DNA of 64,000 nucleotides from Gemmatimonadaceae bacterium (GTDB taxonomy: Bacteria > Gemmatimonadota > Gemmatimonadetes > Gemmatimonadales > Gemmatimonadaceae): contig JACVCD010000009.1 of assembly GCA_016742275.1 (NCBI GenBank), forward strand, positions 147,786-211,785. The letters run 5' to 3'. Position numbers and translations under genes: made by a program. Shown piece after piece: positions 51,686 through 61,035 of the stretch (positions are counted from its first letter, which is position 1; every line of letters begins with the position of its first letter). Below the pieces are notes generated by a model, which saw only the letters and a list, made by a program, of their open reading frames with translations, ran no database searches and was not told the DNA's origin.

Positions 51686-52788
51686 ATCGCGCACGCGAGA
51701 CCTCAGCGCCCGGAATTCCCCCCGAGCTGGATTGGCTTGCTGCTGATCTCAAGAAATCAGTGCATGCGGCTCCTGACGAATTACTCGCGCGTATCCAGCG
51801 CACGATGGAACCTTCCTTGCTCCATACCGCAAGTGTGCCGGCGTCCACGCGTGTCGTGCGGTGGGCTGCGGTGATTCTGGTCGGTGTTGGTCTTTCCTGG
51901 TTCGGAGTCAGGTCCTGGTGGTCGGACGCAATACCGCTACGTCCGAATGATCAGGCGATTTCAAAACATTCAATCGCGTCTCGTGGTGGAGAGTGGACGC
52001 GCCTGCTTGAGCCATGGCCACGAGTGGCTCAGGCGCAGAGTCGAAGTCCAATGCCGGTTCCATTGGAGTTGGCACTGACGCACCCGCTTCGTATTCAAGA
52101 AGGTGAACTCCGTTTCGAACGCGAGCGGAACGTGGCGGGGCAACCTTCGCAGCGTTCAGAATGGACTGTGAAACTGGAGCGACACCAACAGCGCGACTGG
52201 ATTATCTGGGCGGTCTATCGAAATGGCCCAGCACACGTGTCCGAGCAGCAGCAGGAAGCTGATATGCTCGTCGTCGAAGATGCTCCTCGTACACCACTAC
52301 ATCGCGGCTTGCGAGTGGGGGCGGATACACTGCGTATGCAGTTCACGCCACGAGCGGTCGTGCTGACAGAAAGGCGAAGACCCAAGACGTTTGGAACTGC
52401 GAGTGATGGTTCATTCCCTCGCTATATGGGGAGTCTCGCTTTCGAGCGCTCGCGGCTCACTGCGGTGAACGAAGATCACTTGGCGATGCTGCTAGCCCAT
52501 GCGCCACTCGCCGATGGTTGGACAGGGCGTGTTGCTGTGCCAAGTCAGATCGGCCCAGTTATTGGCAGCTACAGCACACACGACCTCCACATGCGCGTCG
52601 CCGGCCTTGACACACTCACCATCATCGGCCGCCGGCGCAACGCCTGGCGCGTTGAACTGCTCACCGGCTCCACACCGGATCGCTGGTGGATTGATCGCGA
52701 CTCCGGCGAACTGCTGCGCACCATTGTCGTGCGCGACGGCGTCACCGACGACACCCGACTCACCAAGGTCATTGTAAAGCCCAACTGA
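51682..52788 (+). CDS. Membrane protein, probable anti-sigma factor partner
   Basis: A 368-residue protein with a cytoplasmic N-terminus (residues 1-58; LDWLAADLKKSVHAAPDELLARIQ), one membrane helix (about 60-80, VRWAAVILVGVGLSWFGV), and a long periplasmic domain with many charged strands (ELRFERERNVAGQ; a DUF3108-like end TLTIIGRRRNAWRVELLTG). Coupling (ATGA) and topology fit an anti-sigma that senses an envelope signal. No zinc-binding HxxxCxxC motif is present, so it is not a classical ZAS anti-sigma. Confidence 0.6.
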   Translation: MNRARETSAPGIPPELDWLAADLKKSVHAAPDELLARIQRTMEPSLLHTASVPASTRVVRWAAVILVGVGLSWFGVRSWWSDAIPLRPNDQAISKHSIASRGGEWTRLLEPWPRVAQAQSRSPMPVPLELALTHPLRIQEGELRFERERNVAGQPSQRSEWTVKLERHQQRDWIIWAVYRNGPAHVSEQQQEADMLVVEDAPRTPLHRGLRVGADTLRMQFTPRAVVLTERRRPKTFGTASDGSFPRYMGSLAFERSRLTAVNEDHLAMLLAHAPLADGWTGRVAVPSQIGPVIGSYSTHDLHMRVAGLDTLTIIGRRRNAWRVELLTGSTPDRWWIDRDSGELLRTIVVRDGVTDDTRLTKVIVKPN

Positions 52789-53026
52789 ACAGCCTGCGCA
52801 GTCGCAGCTGGTTGATACGTTTCTGCGCAGGCCACTGATTGGAAAATGTATTGCCGCGCTATCGCCGCGTGGCACTGGTCGCCGACCGCCGCCGGCGGGT
52901 GCCACGCTTCAGGTCCTCGGCCGCGTGGAAGTCGTAACGCTTCGTGAGCTCCACTCATGCGCATGCGTAATGCACCACCGGTCGAGGTGCATTTTGTGCA
53001 AACCGATGTCGCGCCATCGGGACTTG

Positions 53027-53061
53027 GAGAGCCGGCTCTTCCACCGGTGGTGCCGGCTCTC
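53027..53061. terminator. Hairpin in the convergent gap 52789-53156
   Basis: GAGAGCCGGC (53027-53036) pairs with GCCGGCTCTC (53052-53061), with the palindrome CCACCGGTGG inside the loop. It is the only clear structure in this 368-base gap; no gene is supported there. No T-run follows on either strand, so termination is possible but not certain. Confidence 0.45.
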
Positions 53062-53156
53062 TGCAATGCCATTTTTGCCGCGATGGTGAGCGGGTGCGTT
53101 CATTGCCGCTCACCAAACACGGATTCCGCTGGGCGTGATTGCTGGTGGCGTCGGCG

Positions 53157-54647
53157 CTACTTCGCCGGCGCCGCAGCAGGCACCGCCGCTCGAACATTTG
53201 TTGTCGATCCCACCCACTCCACGGGTAATCCACGCGCACGAAGTCGGGCGACGAACTGCTCATGCGCAGGCTGATAGAGCGGCACGCCAAACACCGGATT
53301 GTAGATCCATCGCAACGTCGGTGAGTACACCAGCAACGTGCCCGCAGCGTCAGGCAAGTCCACAGGTTCCATCCACAACGAGTCATTGCCAACGCGCACC
53401 CACCGTGCGGAGCTCACCGACGTCAAACGCATAGGAGCCGCACCGCGCTGCATGGTGCGCAGATTGCCGGCAGCGCCTGGAGCGCCAATAAGCGAGACAC
53501 CAGGCTTCGTGAACCACCGTGCACCGCCATTGCCGCTGAACGGGCGTGCCACAATGCCTGTCTTCACGCCTGAACCGGTGCGTGCCGTGAGCCAATCGTG
53601 CACCAGTTGTACGGCACCCTGACTCTGTGCGGTTTCGAAAAGCACCCACTCTCCACCGATTCGCACGGCACCACTGCTGCCAAGAAAACGGGGGAAGCTG
53701 GCGAATGTCTGCTCGATCATCTGCGCGGAATCCAGTGACACCTGCCACATTGGCCGCCGTTCGGTGGCGAGATAGCGCTGCACGGTGCTGTCGGCAATGG
53801 CAAAGGAGTCACGCGGCGCTGCGACATTGAGGGCGAGCGTCATCATGGTCATGCGTTTGTAGGCACGGCCCGCTCGATGCACGTCACGCTGCCGTGGCAA
53901 CATCACGCCCGGATTCACACGAGCCCAGTTGGCGTACCACACCTCTACGTCGTGCAAAGCCCATGGGGCGAGACCAAAATCATTGGTGTCGTCGGAGCGG
54001 TAGCGGACCATCGTGGGCAAACGATCGGTGCGACGGAGGAACCATGTGGCTGGATATCCCTCCGCGGTGCCGGTCACACGCGCGTGTACAATGCCATCAA
54101 TGGTGGTATCGGCGATGCGACGCAGATCGGTGGCAGCACGCGCCAGCAGCATTGTGCGTTCCGGCGTGAACGCAAAGATCTGCCGGCGTTCATCGATGTA
54201 TGCGACGTTGAGCGGTGTGGTGGCGAGCACCCCATTTTGTCCGGGCATCGTGCGGGCACCAACCGTATCGTCAACGATGTCGACGGCACTCGCGGGGCTC
54301 GGTATGAATGTCCGCGTGTTGCGCCAACGACGCGCGCCATAGTCGCGCAGGTCGACATGTCGTTCATAGCTCGGAATGTCCGACCCCGGCCGCTCATCGA
54401 ACACGGTGCGCTTCCACTGGGTCATGACATCGGCACGCATGGTGGTAATGCTGGAAAGCAATTGCGCTCCACCCATGCGAGTCAGTGCCGAATCGACGAG
54501 TGCGGTGGCGCTCAGTGTCGACCAACCGGGTGATGCTGCCGGTGGTGCCGTCAGTGCTCCCTTGGCGGATTGTGCACTGACATTTGCGGACAACACCAAA
54601 GTGGAACTCAAGCCGAGCAGCACAGATGTGCGGCGGAGGGAGATCAT
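53157..54647 (-). CDS. Exported protein of unknown function
   Basis: A 496-residue protein with a signal peptide ([22 protein letters not shown]). The first 250 residues are strand-rich with an outer-membrane-lipoprotein-sorting-like pattern ([44 protein letters not shown]). The second half ([41 protein letters not shown]) recalls an inactive metallo-beta-lactamase-like fold, but no HxHxDH motif is seen. A GTG at 54692 would add 15 residues ahead of the signal. It ends in the convergent gap with the anti-sigma gene. Confidence 0.6.
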   Translation of the reverse strand: MISLRRTSVLLGLSSTLVLSANVSAQSAKGALTAPPAASPGWSTLSATALVDSALTRMGGAQLLSSITTMRADVMTQWKRTVFDERPGSDIPSYERHVDLRDYGARRWRNTRTFIPSPASAVDIVDDTVGARTMPGQNGVLATTPLNVAYIDERRQIFAFTPERTMLLARAATDLRRIADTTIDGIVHARVTGTAEGYPATWFLRRTDRLPTMVRYRSDDTNDFGLAPWALHDVEVWYANWARVNPGVMLPRQRDVHRAGRAYKRMTMMTLALNVAAPRDSFAIADSTVQRYLATERRPMWQVSLDSAQMIEQTFASFPRFLGSSGAVRIGGEWVLFETAQSQGAVQLVHDWLTARTGSGVKTGIVARPFSGNGGARWFTKPGVSLIGAPGAAGNLRTMQRGAAPMRLTSVSSARWVRVGNDSLWMEPVDLPDAAGTLLVYSPTLRWIYNPVFGVPLYQPAHEQFVARLRARGLPVEWVGSTTNVRAAVPAAAPAK

Positions 54648-54813
54648 GGCAGGCAAAGTGGCAGACTGTGAATGGAAGAGGCTCAAAGCCACACTGACGC
54701 CATCGCCTGAATACGGGTTTCAGTTGGGGGTTGAATGGGCCGCGGCTGTCGCCGATGTGCCCCGTGGTCGGGATGAACGGCTCGGGGAAAATCAGTGCAC
54801 GCGGGCTTGATTT

Positions 54814-54851
54814 TATCCGGGTAAATAATAGGATTAATATATCCGGGTAAA
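54814..54851. promoter_or_regulatory. Tandem TATCCGGGTAAA motifs in the promoter of the GIY-YIG operon
   Basis: TATCCGGGTAAA occurs at 54814-54825 and again at 54840-54851, 26 bases apart, each inside a near-palindrome (TTTATCCGGGTAAA in copy 1). Between them lies the AT-rich TAATAGGATTAATAT, which stands out from the GC-rich surroundings and may hold the -10. The pair ends 19 bases before the ATG. A dimeric repressor bound at both sites would block transcription; the regulator is not identified. Confidence 0.6.
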
Positions 54852-54870
54852 AATAAAGACAGGAGTGACC

Positions 54871-55245
54871 ATGATGGACCGCAAGGCGCTCATTCGCGCC
54901 TATCGCGAACACCGCCCGACCATGGGCGTGTACTGCATTCGACGACGTGATACGGGTCGTGCTTTTGTTGGCGCGTCGGTGAATGTGCCGGCGATTTTCA
55001 ATCGCGAACGTTTACAACTTCGCTTTGGTGCGCATGGTATCGCATCGCTGCAGCGGGACTGGAATGCACTCGGCGAAGAGGCGTTCGAGTTCGTGTTGCT
55101 TGATGAACTCGACTGGCCGGAGGGCACGCCGGACTATCGACCGACCGATGACCTCGCGGCACTCCTTGCGATGTGGAAGGAGCGCCTCGCACTCACGCCA
55201 GAAAACACCTATGCCCCTCTGGCGCGTCGTGGAGTGGCCACATGA
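54871..55245 (+). CDS. GIY-YIG nuclease-like protein
   Basis: A 124-residue protein with the GIY-YIG-type core MGVYCIRRRDTGRAFVGAS, followed by NRERLQLRFGAHGIASLQRDW and FEFVLLDEL, as in small stand-alone GIY-YIG-like proteins. The motif is degenerate (GVY and FVG), with the conserved arginine (NRERLQLRFG) and glutamate (GEEAFEF) regions still visible. ATG 54871 has AGGAG at 54861-54865. Its stop overlaps the DUF2239 gene start (ATGA). Nuclease activity is not assured. Confidence 0.75.
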   Translation: MMDRKALIRAYREHRPTMGVYCIRRRDTGRAFVGASVNVPAIFNRERLQLRFGAHGIASLQRDWNALGEEAFEFVLLDELDWPEGTPDYRPTDDLAALLAMWKERLALTPENTYAPLARRGVAT

Positions 55246-55940
55246 GTCGTGCCAGGGAAACGGCGAATGCGGCGGCGAACTCCACCGTGAATGCTGTCGT
55301 GAATTCTGCGCCACACACGGTGACGGCATTTCGCGGCAGCGTGCGTCTTGCGCAGGGAGCGCTTGTCGATGTGGCGCGGGTAGCATTCGATGCCGTGCGC
55401 GACGATATCGCATCGCGCAAGCCTTCACTGGAACATGCGGTGCTCATATTCGATGATCGCACGGGGCGTGTGATCGACCTCGAGATGCGCGGGGGAGAAC
55501 GGGCGATGCTGGCGAGTCTCAAGGCTCGTGGTCTGCTGTCCACCGCGGCGTCTGACGCCGTGGCAGAAGCGGCAGACGTGCAGGGTGACACAACCGCACC
55601 ACGTGGTCGGGGGCGTCCAAAACTCGGTGTGGTTCCGCGCGAGGTCACCTTGCTGCCTCGACACTGGGAGTGGTTGGCAACGCAGCCTGGTGGGGCTTCG
55701 GTCGCACTTCGCAAGCTCATCGATGCCGCACGAAAGACGCAGGCTGAGAGTGATCATCAACGGGTCCGACGTGAAGCGGCCTATGCCGCCATGGCGGCAC
55801 TGGCGGGCGATCGGCCCCATTTCGAGGATGCATCCCGCGCGCTGTTTCGCGGCGATCATGCCGCGCTCTCCACTGCCATGCGTCGGTGGCCTGCTGACAT
55901 CACCGCGTACGTGCAGCACCTGCTCAGCCACCAACCGTAG
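55242..55940 (+). CDS. DUF2239 family protein
   Basis: A 232-residue protein. DUF2239 hallmarks: TVTAFRGSVRLAQGALVDVA, AVLIFDDRTGRVIDLEMRG, and the highly conserved GRPKLGVVPREVTLLPRHWEW followed by QPGGASVALRKLIDAARK. The function of the family is unknown. The GRGRPK segment resembles an AT-hook and the following part an RHH/Arc-like helix pair, so nucleic-acid binding is conceivable. Coupled to the GIY-YIG gene and under the same tandem-motif promoter, so this is probably one two-gene system. Confidence 0.82.
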   Translation: MSRARETANAAANSTVNAVVNSAPHTVTAFRGSVRLAQGALVDVARVAFDAVRDDIASRKPSLEHAVLIFDDRTGRVIDLEMRGGERAMLASLKARGLLSTAASDAVAEAADVQGDTTAPRGRGRPKLGVVPREVTLLPRHWEWLATQPGGASVALRKLIDAARKTQAESDHQRVRREAAYAAMAALAGDRPHFEDASRALFRGDHAALSTAMRRWPADITAYVQHLLSHQP

Positions 55941-55992
55941 ATCTTCATCACGAGCCTCGCGCCGTTCACCACGTGACCGGCGCGGGGGATGA

Positions 55993-56847
55993 ATGGACAG
56001 CCCACCTTCGGGCATGTCCAAGTCTCTCGCGAATCTCTCACTCGCCGGCGTGCGCTCCCTGCGCCGTTCGCTGCGTTCCTCGCTGCGTTCCTCGCTGCGT
56101 TCATGGTCCTGGCGATCGGTTGCCGCCCTGCTGGCTTCTTCCGTGGCATGCGCCAATGCCACCACGGGACCAGGCTTTGCTGCCGACGATCATGCGGTGC
56201 TGTTCATCGGTAACTCCTTGACGTACACCAATGATCTGCCGGCCATGGTGGTCGCGGTGGCGCGCCAGGCCGGTGACACCAAGCTCAGAGTGTCGATGGT
56301 CGCGTACCCGGACTTCGCGCTCGAAGATCACTGGAACGAGGGCACGGCATCCGCACGACTGCGCTCACGCAAGTGGAACCATGTGGTGATGCAGCAGGGT
56401 TCGTCGGCGTTACCGGCCAGCCAGCAGCATCTCAGATTCTGGACTGAAAAATTCGCTCCTCTCGTCCGAGCGAGTGGCGCGGAGTCAGTCCTGCTGTCGG
56501 TATGGCCGTTCCAGAATCGTCTCTTCGACTTTCCGAACGTTGCCCAGTCGTACAGGCAGGCGGCGGCTGCAGTGAACGGACTGTATGCACCCGCTGGTGA
56601 TGCATGGACGCGCTACGGGGACTACAACGAGTTGTACAGCGATGGACTGCATCCCACACCACTTGGGACATATCTCGCGGCACTGGTGGTGCTTGAACGC
56701 GTGCGTGGTATTCGCCCCGATCAATTGCCGCAGGTCATTCCGGGATATCAGGTACCGGAGAATATCGTGCGGCGATTGCAGGAGGCGGCCATGCTGAGTC
56801 TGCAGCAGAACGAGCGCCGCCCGTCCAATCTCGAGGTGCCGCGGTGA
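55993..56847 (+). CDS. Exported SGNH-hydrolase-like protein
   Basis: A 284-residue protein. The N-terminus is basic with a triplicated SLRSSLRS-type stretch, caused by a short DNA repeat (CTGCGTTCCTCG units near 56075-56105), then a hydrophobic segment ending in ASSVACAN. The SGNH block I is FIGNSLTY with the nucleophile Ser, and block V is SDGLHPTPLG with Asp and His, so an esterase/lipase-like fold is likely. The first 30 residues are unusually long for a signal peptide. Stop overlaps the next start (GTGA). Confidence 0.72.
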   Translation: MDSPPSGMSKSLANLSLAGVRSLRRSLRSSLRSSLRSWSWRSVAALLASSVACANATTGPGFAADDHAVLFIGNSLTYTNDLPAMVVAVARQAGDTKLRVSMVAYPDFALEDHWNEGTASARLRSRKWNHVVMQQGSSALPASQQHLRFWTEKFAPLVRASGAESVLLSVWPFQNRLFDFPNVAQSYRQAAAAVNGLYAPAGDAWTRYGDYNELYSDGLHPTPLGTYLAALVVLERVRGIRPDQLPQVIPGYQVPENIVRRLQEAAMLSLQQNERRPSNLEVPR

Positions 56848-58202
56848 AGGCTGTAGGCACCGCGTTGCTGGTATCGTGTGCGCTGCATGCGGGCAGCATG
56901 GATGCGCTGCATGCACAAGGCGGATCGCATCCCGCGGTGGATTCGGCCAATGTGGCGCGAAGTGTCGTACGTGAAGCCGCGCGTGCTGCCACGCCATCTG
57001 CTCGTGTTGCTCTGCTGCAGCGAGCCGCGCGTGCATGGCCATCACAACCAGCCTACTGGCAGATGTTGATACGGGCCGCCTCGGATGCGGGTGACAGCAT
57101 CGCACGAACCGAGGCCGTGAACGCGATCAATCAGCTCGATGTCAGTGCCAGCACGATCAAACCACGGGGCGCGAGAATCGTGCATATCCTCAGTGATTCA
57201 CTGATTTTCGTTGAAGGGATCGCGCGCGACATCGCACCGCGAACGCTGCTGGCAACTGATATGCGAAAGGGGACCGTCTTTCGTATTCGGGCTGATGGCA
57301 CTGGGCATTCGATAGATCTGCGTCTCGATACGATTCCCGGCATGAGTGCGATCTGGGCCACGCGCGCCGCATCAAATGGGCGTGAACTGTTGGTCGCCAG
57401 TGCGAGCGCGCCCGTCCACGCTGCGGCTCACAGCACACCGGCTGCTGGAGGCAATGCAGCGGCCGTGTGGACACTGTCTGCGCGAAACGGTGCTGTGAAG
57501 TCGCGTGTTGCATTGCCGGACTCCCTGGGCGTGCACGCACCGGGAGATTTGCTGCAGTTGCAGGATGGTTCCGTGGTGGTGAGCGACGCGCTGGCTGCGG
57601 CGCTCTATGTCCTGCCGTCGGGCGCAAAGTCATTCACGGCTGTCAAGCATCCGCTGCTGCGCAGCCCGCAGGGAATGGCCGAAGTGGCAAAGGGTGTAGT
57701 GCTGGTTGCGGACTATTCACATGGCCTATTGCGTGTGGATGTGCGCACGGGTCAGGTGGATCGTCTCGTCGATGCACCACATACCACCGTGTTAGGTCTT
57801 GATGGCATGGTGTGGCATCGTGGACGTTTGCTGGCGGTGCAGAATGGTCTGGCCATTCCCCGCATCGTGTCCATTCAACTTGATGCCCGCTACACCAGAA
57901 TCGAGCGGGTGGAGACGGTGTGGCGCGACACCATGCAGCTGGTCTCACCCACCACCATTGCTGCAGACGACGATGGGCTCTGGCTCTTCGCCAACACGCA
58001 GTGGGATTACTATGACGACAAGGGGGCACGACGCCCAAGTCGGTCATTGAAGCCGGCGGTCATTGTGCACCTGCCGTGGCCTCAGGCTGACGCAAACTCT
58101 GCGGTGCCGCCCGTGCGCAAGAGCGGGATGATGAGTTCTGCGTCGGTGCCGCCGGCCACCGTGGGGCGCAAATCCAGTCTGCCTCGTGCGCCGTACAAGT
58201 GA
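56844..58202 (+). CDS. Exported beta-propeller (SMP-30/NHL-like) protein
   Basis: A 452-residue protein with a signal peptide (AVGTALLVSCALHAGSMDALHAQ), a helical segment (30-95, TPR-like LQRAARAWPSQPAYWQMLIRA) and a six-bladed-propeller pattern (GDLLQLQDGSVVVSDALAAALYVLP, GVVLVADYSHGLLRVDV). The last about 40 residues are low-complexity and overlap the opposite-strand kinase gene by 121 bases, so the propeller probably ends near residue 410. Coupled to the SGNH gene. Substrate unknown. Confidence 0.7.
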   Translation: MKAVGTALLVSCALHAGSMDALHAQGGSHPAVDSANVARSVVREAARAATPSARVALLQRAARAWPSQPAYWQMLIRAASDAGDSIARTEAVNAINQLDVSASTIKPRGARIVHILSDSLIFVEGIARDIAPRTLLATDMRKGTVFRIRADGTGHSIDLRLDTIPGMSAIWATRAASNGRELLVASASAPVHAAAHSTPAAGGNAAAVWTLSARNGAVKSRVALPDSLGVHAPGDLLQLQDGSVVVSDALAAALYVLPSGAKSFTAVKHPLLRSPQGMAEVAKGVVLVADYSHGLLRVDVRTGQVDRLVDAPHTTVLGLDGMVWHRGRLLAVQNGLAIPRIVSIQLDARYTRIERVETVWRDTMQLVSPTTIAADDDGLWLFANTQWDYYDDKGARRPSRSLKPAVIVHLPWPQADANSAVPPVRKSGMMSSASVPPATVGRKSSLPRAPYK

Positions 58203-59269
58203 GACAGCCGTTCCCGAAGCGTTCGGAGCGACGTCCCTGATCCTGCCGCTATGCTATCTGCGGTAAGATCGGCGCCTGAATCCGTCGCGGCTCCTGTGTC
58301 GTGTACGAGTATCGAAAGCGTGCTGTCGGTGGTGCCGACATGGAGCGTGATCACACCAGCAGCGGGATTTCGTGCAATACCATGCCGCACGGCGTTCTCC
58401 ACCAACACCTGTACGGCGAACGCCGGAACCAACGCATCGGGCAGCGCCGTTGTCGGCCAAACGACCGTGAGACGGTCAGCAAACCGAATGCGTTCGATGT
58501 CGAGATATTGCCGCGTGAGCTCGAGCTCCTGACGCAGTGGAATTTCTTGCGCGTCGCCTAGTCGCAGCGTGCTGCGCAACAGATCGGCGACGCGCACCAC
58601 CAACGCCTGCGCCTGCGGTGGATCGCGGCCGATCAGTGACACAATGGAGTTGAGCGTGTTGAACAAAAAATGCGGCTGCAATTGCACCTGGAGCGCGCGA
58701 AGACGTGCTTCGGCCAGCGCTTCAGCCGCACGCGCGGCCTGCAATCGTTCCAGTTGCCACGAGGCATACCATCGCATGGCCAACTGCGATACCACGATGG
58801 CCATGAACACCACGGCAGAAAAATCACCATACGATCGGATGCCGATCACCAGCGTGCTCTCGAGCCCACGCTGTTCGGCGATTCCGAACGCCACACCAAT
58901 GCGTGCCTGAATGAGAATCTGCGAAAGGATGACAATCGCTCCCCACGCCGCATAGGCGGGCACCTGAACCCAAGGGGAATTGCGACGAGCAGCCAGCACA
59001 TCGCCAATCACCCAGGTGAGCGCCGTCCACAACGCCCAGGCACCCCACATCGCAACCTGTACGGTGATGAGGGCCACGAGCGTGAGATCGGGATTGAGCC
59101 GCGACGGCACCAACTGAAAGCCGAGCGTGCCCATGGCTGCCGGAATCAGCCAGAACAGCAGCAGCCTGCGACGCAACGCCCATTCGGTGTTGCCGAAGGA
59201 ATTCGTCACGTGCGCAGGAGCATCAGATGCACGAGCATCAGAGATCGCCAGCAATACGGCGGGTGACAT
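58082..59269 (-). CDS. LytS-type sensor histidine kinase
   Basis: A His_kinase/HATPase protein of up to 395 residues. Four or more membrane helices (about residues 40-160), then LRALQVQLQPHFLFNTLNSIVSLI with the phospho-accepting His, and an ATPase domain with VLVENAVRHGI (N box) and SGTSLRTLRERLSHLYGARGRL. It is the kinase for the LytTR regulator just upstream. ATG 59269 overlaps that gene by 32 bases; GTG 59209, after its stop, is an alternative. The 3' end overlaps the convergent propeller gene. Confidence 0.88.
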   Translation of the reverse strand: MSPAVLLAISDARASDAPAHVTNSFGNTEWALRRRLLLFWLIPAAMGTLGFQLVPSRLNPDLTLVALITVQVAMWGAWALWTALTWVIGDVLAARRNSPWVQVPAYAAWGAIVILSQILIQARIGVAFGIAEQRGLESTLVIGIRSYGDFSAVVFMAIVVSQLAMRWYASWQLERLQAARAAEALAEARLRALQVQLQPHFLFNTLNSIVSLIGRDPPQAQALVVRVADLLRSTLRLGDAQEIPLRQELELTRQYLDIERIRFADRLTVVWPTTALPDALVPAFAVQVLVENAVRHGIARNPAAGVITLHVGTTDSTLSILVHDTGAATDSGADLTADSIAAGSGTSLRTLRERLSHLYGARGRLDLRPTVAGGTDAELIIPLLRTGGTAEFASA

Positions 59270-60032
59270 TGGCGCGCAGACTGCGGCCAACGCGCAGTTT
59301 GGTGCCATCCTTGAGAATCATGACCAGATCCCCGCCAAACCATGGCTGCATTTCCTTCATGGCGCGCATGTCGACAATGGTGCGTCGATGAATACGCAGG
59401 AATCGACGTGGATCGAGACGGGATTCGAGACTGCTCAATGTTTCGCGCACCTGATAGACATCCTTGCCGGCATGCAGGCGCACATAGTTCCCGTCTGATT
59501 CCATCCACTGCACGTCTTGCAGCATGACCACGCGTGTGCGCTGATCCTGCTTGATGACGATGCGATCGATGTAACGTGGGGTGGCGGCGCTGGTGCGTGG
59601 TGCGCCGTCGCTGTTTCCGGCCAGCGCGCCAAGCAGTCGCGCATGCTCTACGACCAAACCGGCTGTGCGACGCTCTTCGACCCGTCGCCACATGGCGGCA
59701 AACCGGGCGTCATCATATGGCTTGAGCAGATAGTCCACCGCTGCAAGCTCGAACGCCTGCACCGCATGTTCATCATGCGCCGTAATGAACACCACCAATG
59801 GCAGATGCGCCGGATCGAGCGCCGCCACGACATCGAGTCCCGTGCGGCCGGGCATCTGGATGTCAAGCAGCAGCAGGTCAGGGGCCCACGCCGAAATCAG
59901 CTCCAGTGCGGCCTGACCGTTGCCCACGTCCCGAACAGTGGCCTGCGGTGCATGTTCGCGCAGCAGATCAGCCAGTCGCTCGCGCGCCAGCGGTTCATCG
60001 TCGGCAATGAGTACACGCCTGATCATCGTCAT
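59238..60032 (-). CDS. LytTR-family response regulator
   Basis: A 264-residue two-domain regulator. The receiver (1-120) has VLIADDEPLARERL, phospho-acceptor in LLLLDIQMPGRTG, FITAHDEHAV and LLKPYDDARF (conserved Lys). The LytTR DNA-binding domain (about 160-260) has QWMESDGNYVRLHAG, RFLRIHRRTIVD and KLRVGRSLRANV. Pairs with the LytS-type kinase downstream. ATG 60032 is the start; the open frame continues upstream without similarity. The LytTR target promoters are unknown. Confidence 0.93.
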   Translation of the reverse strand: MTMIRRVLIADDEPLARERLADLLREHAPQATVRDVGNGQAALELISAWAPDLLLLDIQMPGRTGLDVVAALDPAHLPLVVFITAHDEHAVQAFELAAVDYLLKPYDDARFAAMWRRVEERRTAGLVVEHARLLGALAGNSDGAPRTSAATPRYIDRIVIKQDQRTRVVMLQDVQWMESDGNYVRLHAGKDVYQVRETLSSLESRLDPRRFLRIHRRTIVDMRAMKEMQPWFGGDLVMILKDGTKLRVGRSLRANVTRRIAGDL

Positions 60033-60117
60033 GCGATAGCTTAACGCGCGCCGATCCGGGGACGCGAGACTCCGGTGGCCAACTGCCTGGCATGGGTGAC
60101 GAACGGCGTTCGCCGCA

Positions 60118-61035
60118 CTACGCACCCATGCGGTCGCTGTAGCGCTCCTTGGCGGTGTACTTGTCAACGCGCCACGGCGGACTCTGTCGCCCGTCATATG
60201 CGTGCTCACGGAGCCATGTCTGCTCGATCGCCAGTTCTGCCTCGGTGCAGTCGCGGTACCAGCACTTGGGTATGCGTGTGCCGCCAGGATACCAGCGATA
60301 GCCACGTCCCTTGAGCTGATCCTTGGTTTCGATTGGCGTGCCAATGGCCCACAGGCGATAGGTGATGCGCCGTGCCTGCTCAAGCAACAACTGCAGCGGT
60401 GACACATCGCCGTCACGCGGTACCGCCAGTACATGCAATGTCGCCAGGCAATCGTCGCCGGCACGGTGGCCCGTGTGAAATTCGCCGCACGCTTTGAACA
60501 GCAGATATTCGAGCTTGGAACCGCGGCAACCGAAGCGTGGCCAGGCGACTTCCTGTACTGAGCAGCCCCAATGTTTCTCCGCGAAGGCGGGGAAACGTCG
60601 CTCCAGCACACGTCGGTCAAATCCTGCGTTGTGCGCAATGACCAATACCGCACGATCGATTTCGCGTAGCACTGCGGCGTCGTCGATGCGCTGACCGCGC
60701 ACCATCTCGTCGGTGATACCGGTGAGCTCCGCGACGTCCTCCGGAATCGGACGACCGGGGTCCTCGAACCAGCTGCGGGCTTCATCTACCACATAGACAC
60801 GGCCACGGGCATCAAATTCGAATGGCACGAGACCGAGTTCGATGATGGCGTCATTCGTGGTATCGAGACCCGTGGTCTCCACGTCGACAATCAATCCGCG
60901 ACGTACATCGGGTGGAGACGGTGTTTCGTAGGCGGTCCGCGGAATGAACCGACGTACCACCCGATACTCTTCGGAGGCCTCCAGTTGCGCGGCCATGGCC
61001 TCCAGCGCGGCACGATCGATTATCTTCTCAGTCAT
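60118..61035 (-). CDS. DEDDh 3'-5' exonuclease (DnaQ-like)
   Basis: A 305-residue nuclease. Exo I GLIVDVETTGLD (Asp51, Glu53), Exo II VIAHNAGFDRRVLERRF, and Exo III FHTGHRAGDDCLATL with the DEDDh histidine are present. The C-terminal 90 residues (KDQLKGRGYRWYPGG, CWYRDCTEAELAIEQTWL) match a known extension of this DnaQ-like group. Likely a repair or RNA/DNA-trimming exonuclease, not the polymerase subunit. The ATG at 61035 overlaps the ATG of the divergent thioredoxin gene; an ATG at 60996 is an alternative start. Confidence 0.88.
   Translation of the reverse strand: MTEKIIDRAALEAMAAQLEASEEYRVVRRFIPRTAYETPSPPDVRRGLIVDVETTGLDTTNDAIIELGLVPFEFDARGRVYVVDEARSWFEDPGRPIPEDVAELTGITDEMVRGQRIDDAAVLREIDRAVLVIAHNAGFDRRVLERRFPAFAEKHWGCSVQEVAWPRFGCRGSKLEYLLFKACGEFHTGHRAGDDCLATLHVLAVPRDGDVSPLQLLLEQARRITYRLWAIGTPIETKDQLKGRGYRWYPGGTRIPKCWYRDCTEAELAIEQTWLREHAYDGRQSPPWRVDKYTAKERYSDRMGA

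Noticed and set aside
56075..56105. Triplicate 12-base units as a possible CRISPR-like or VNTR array
   Set aside because: Only three tiny copies, all in frame within the SGNH gene's N-terminus; a simple slippage repeat.
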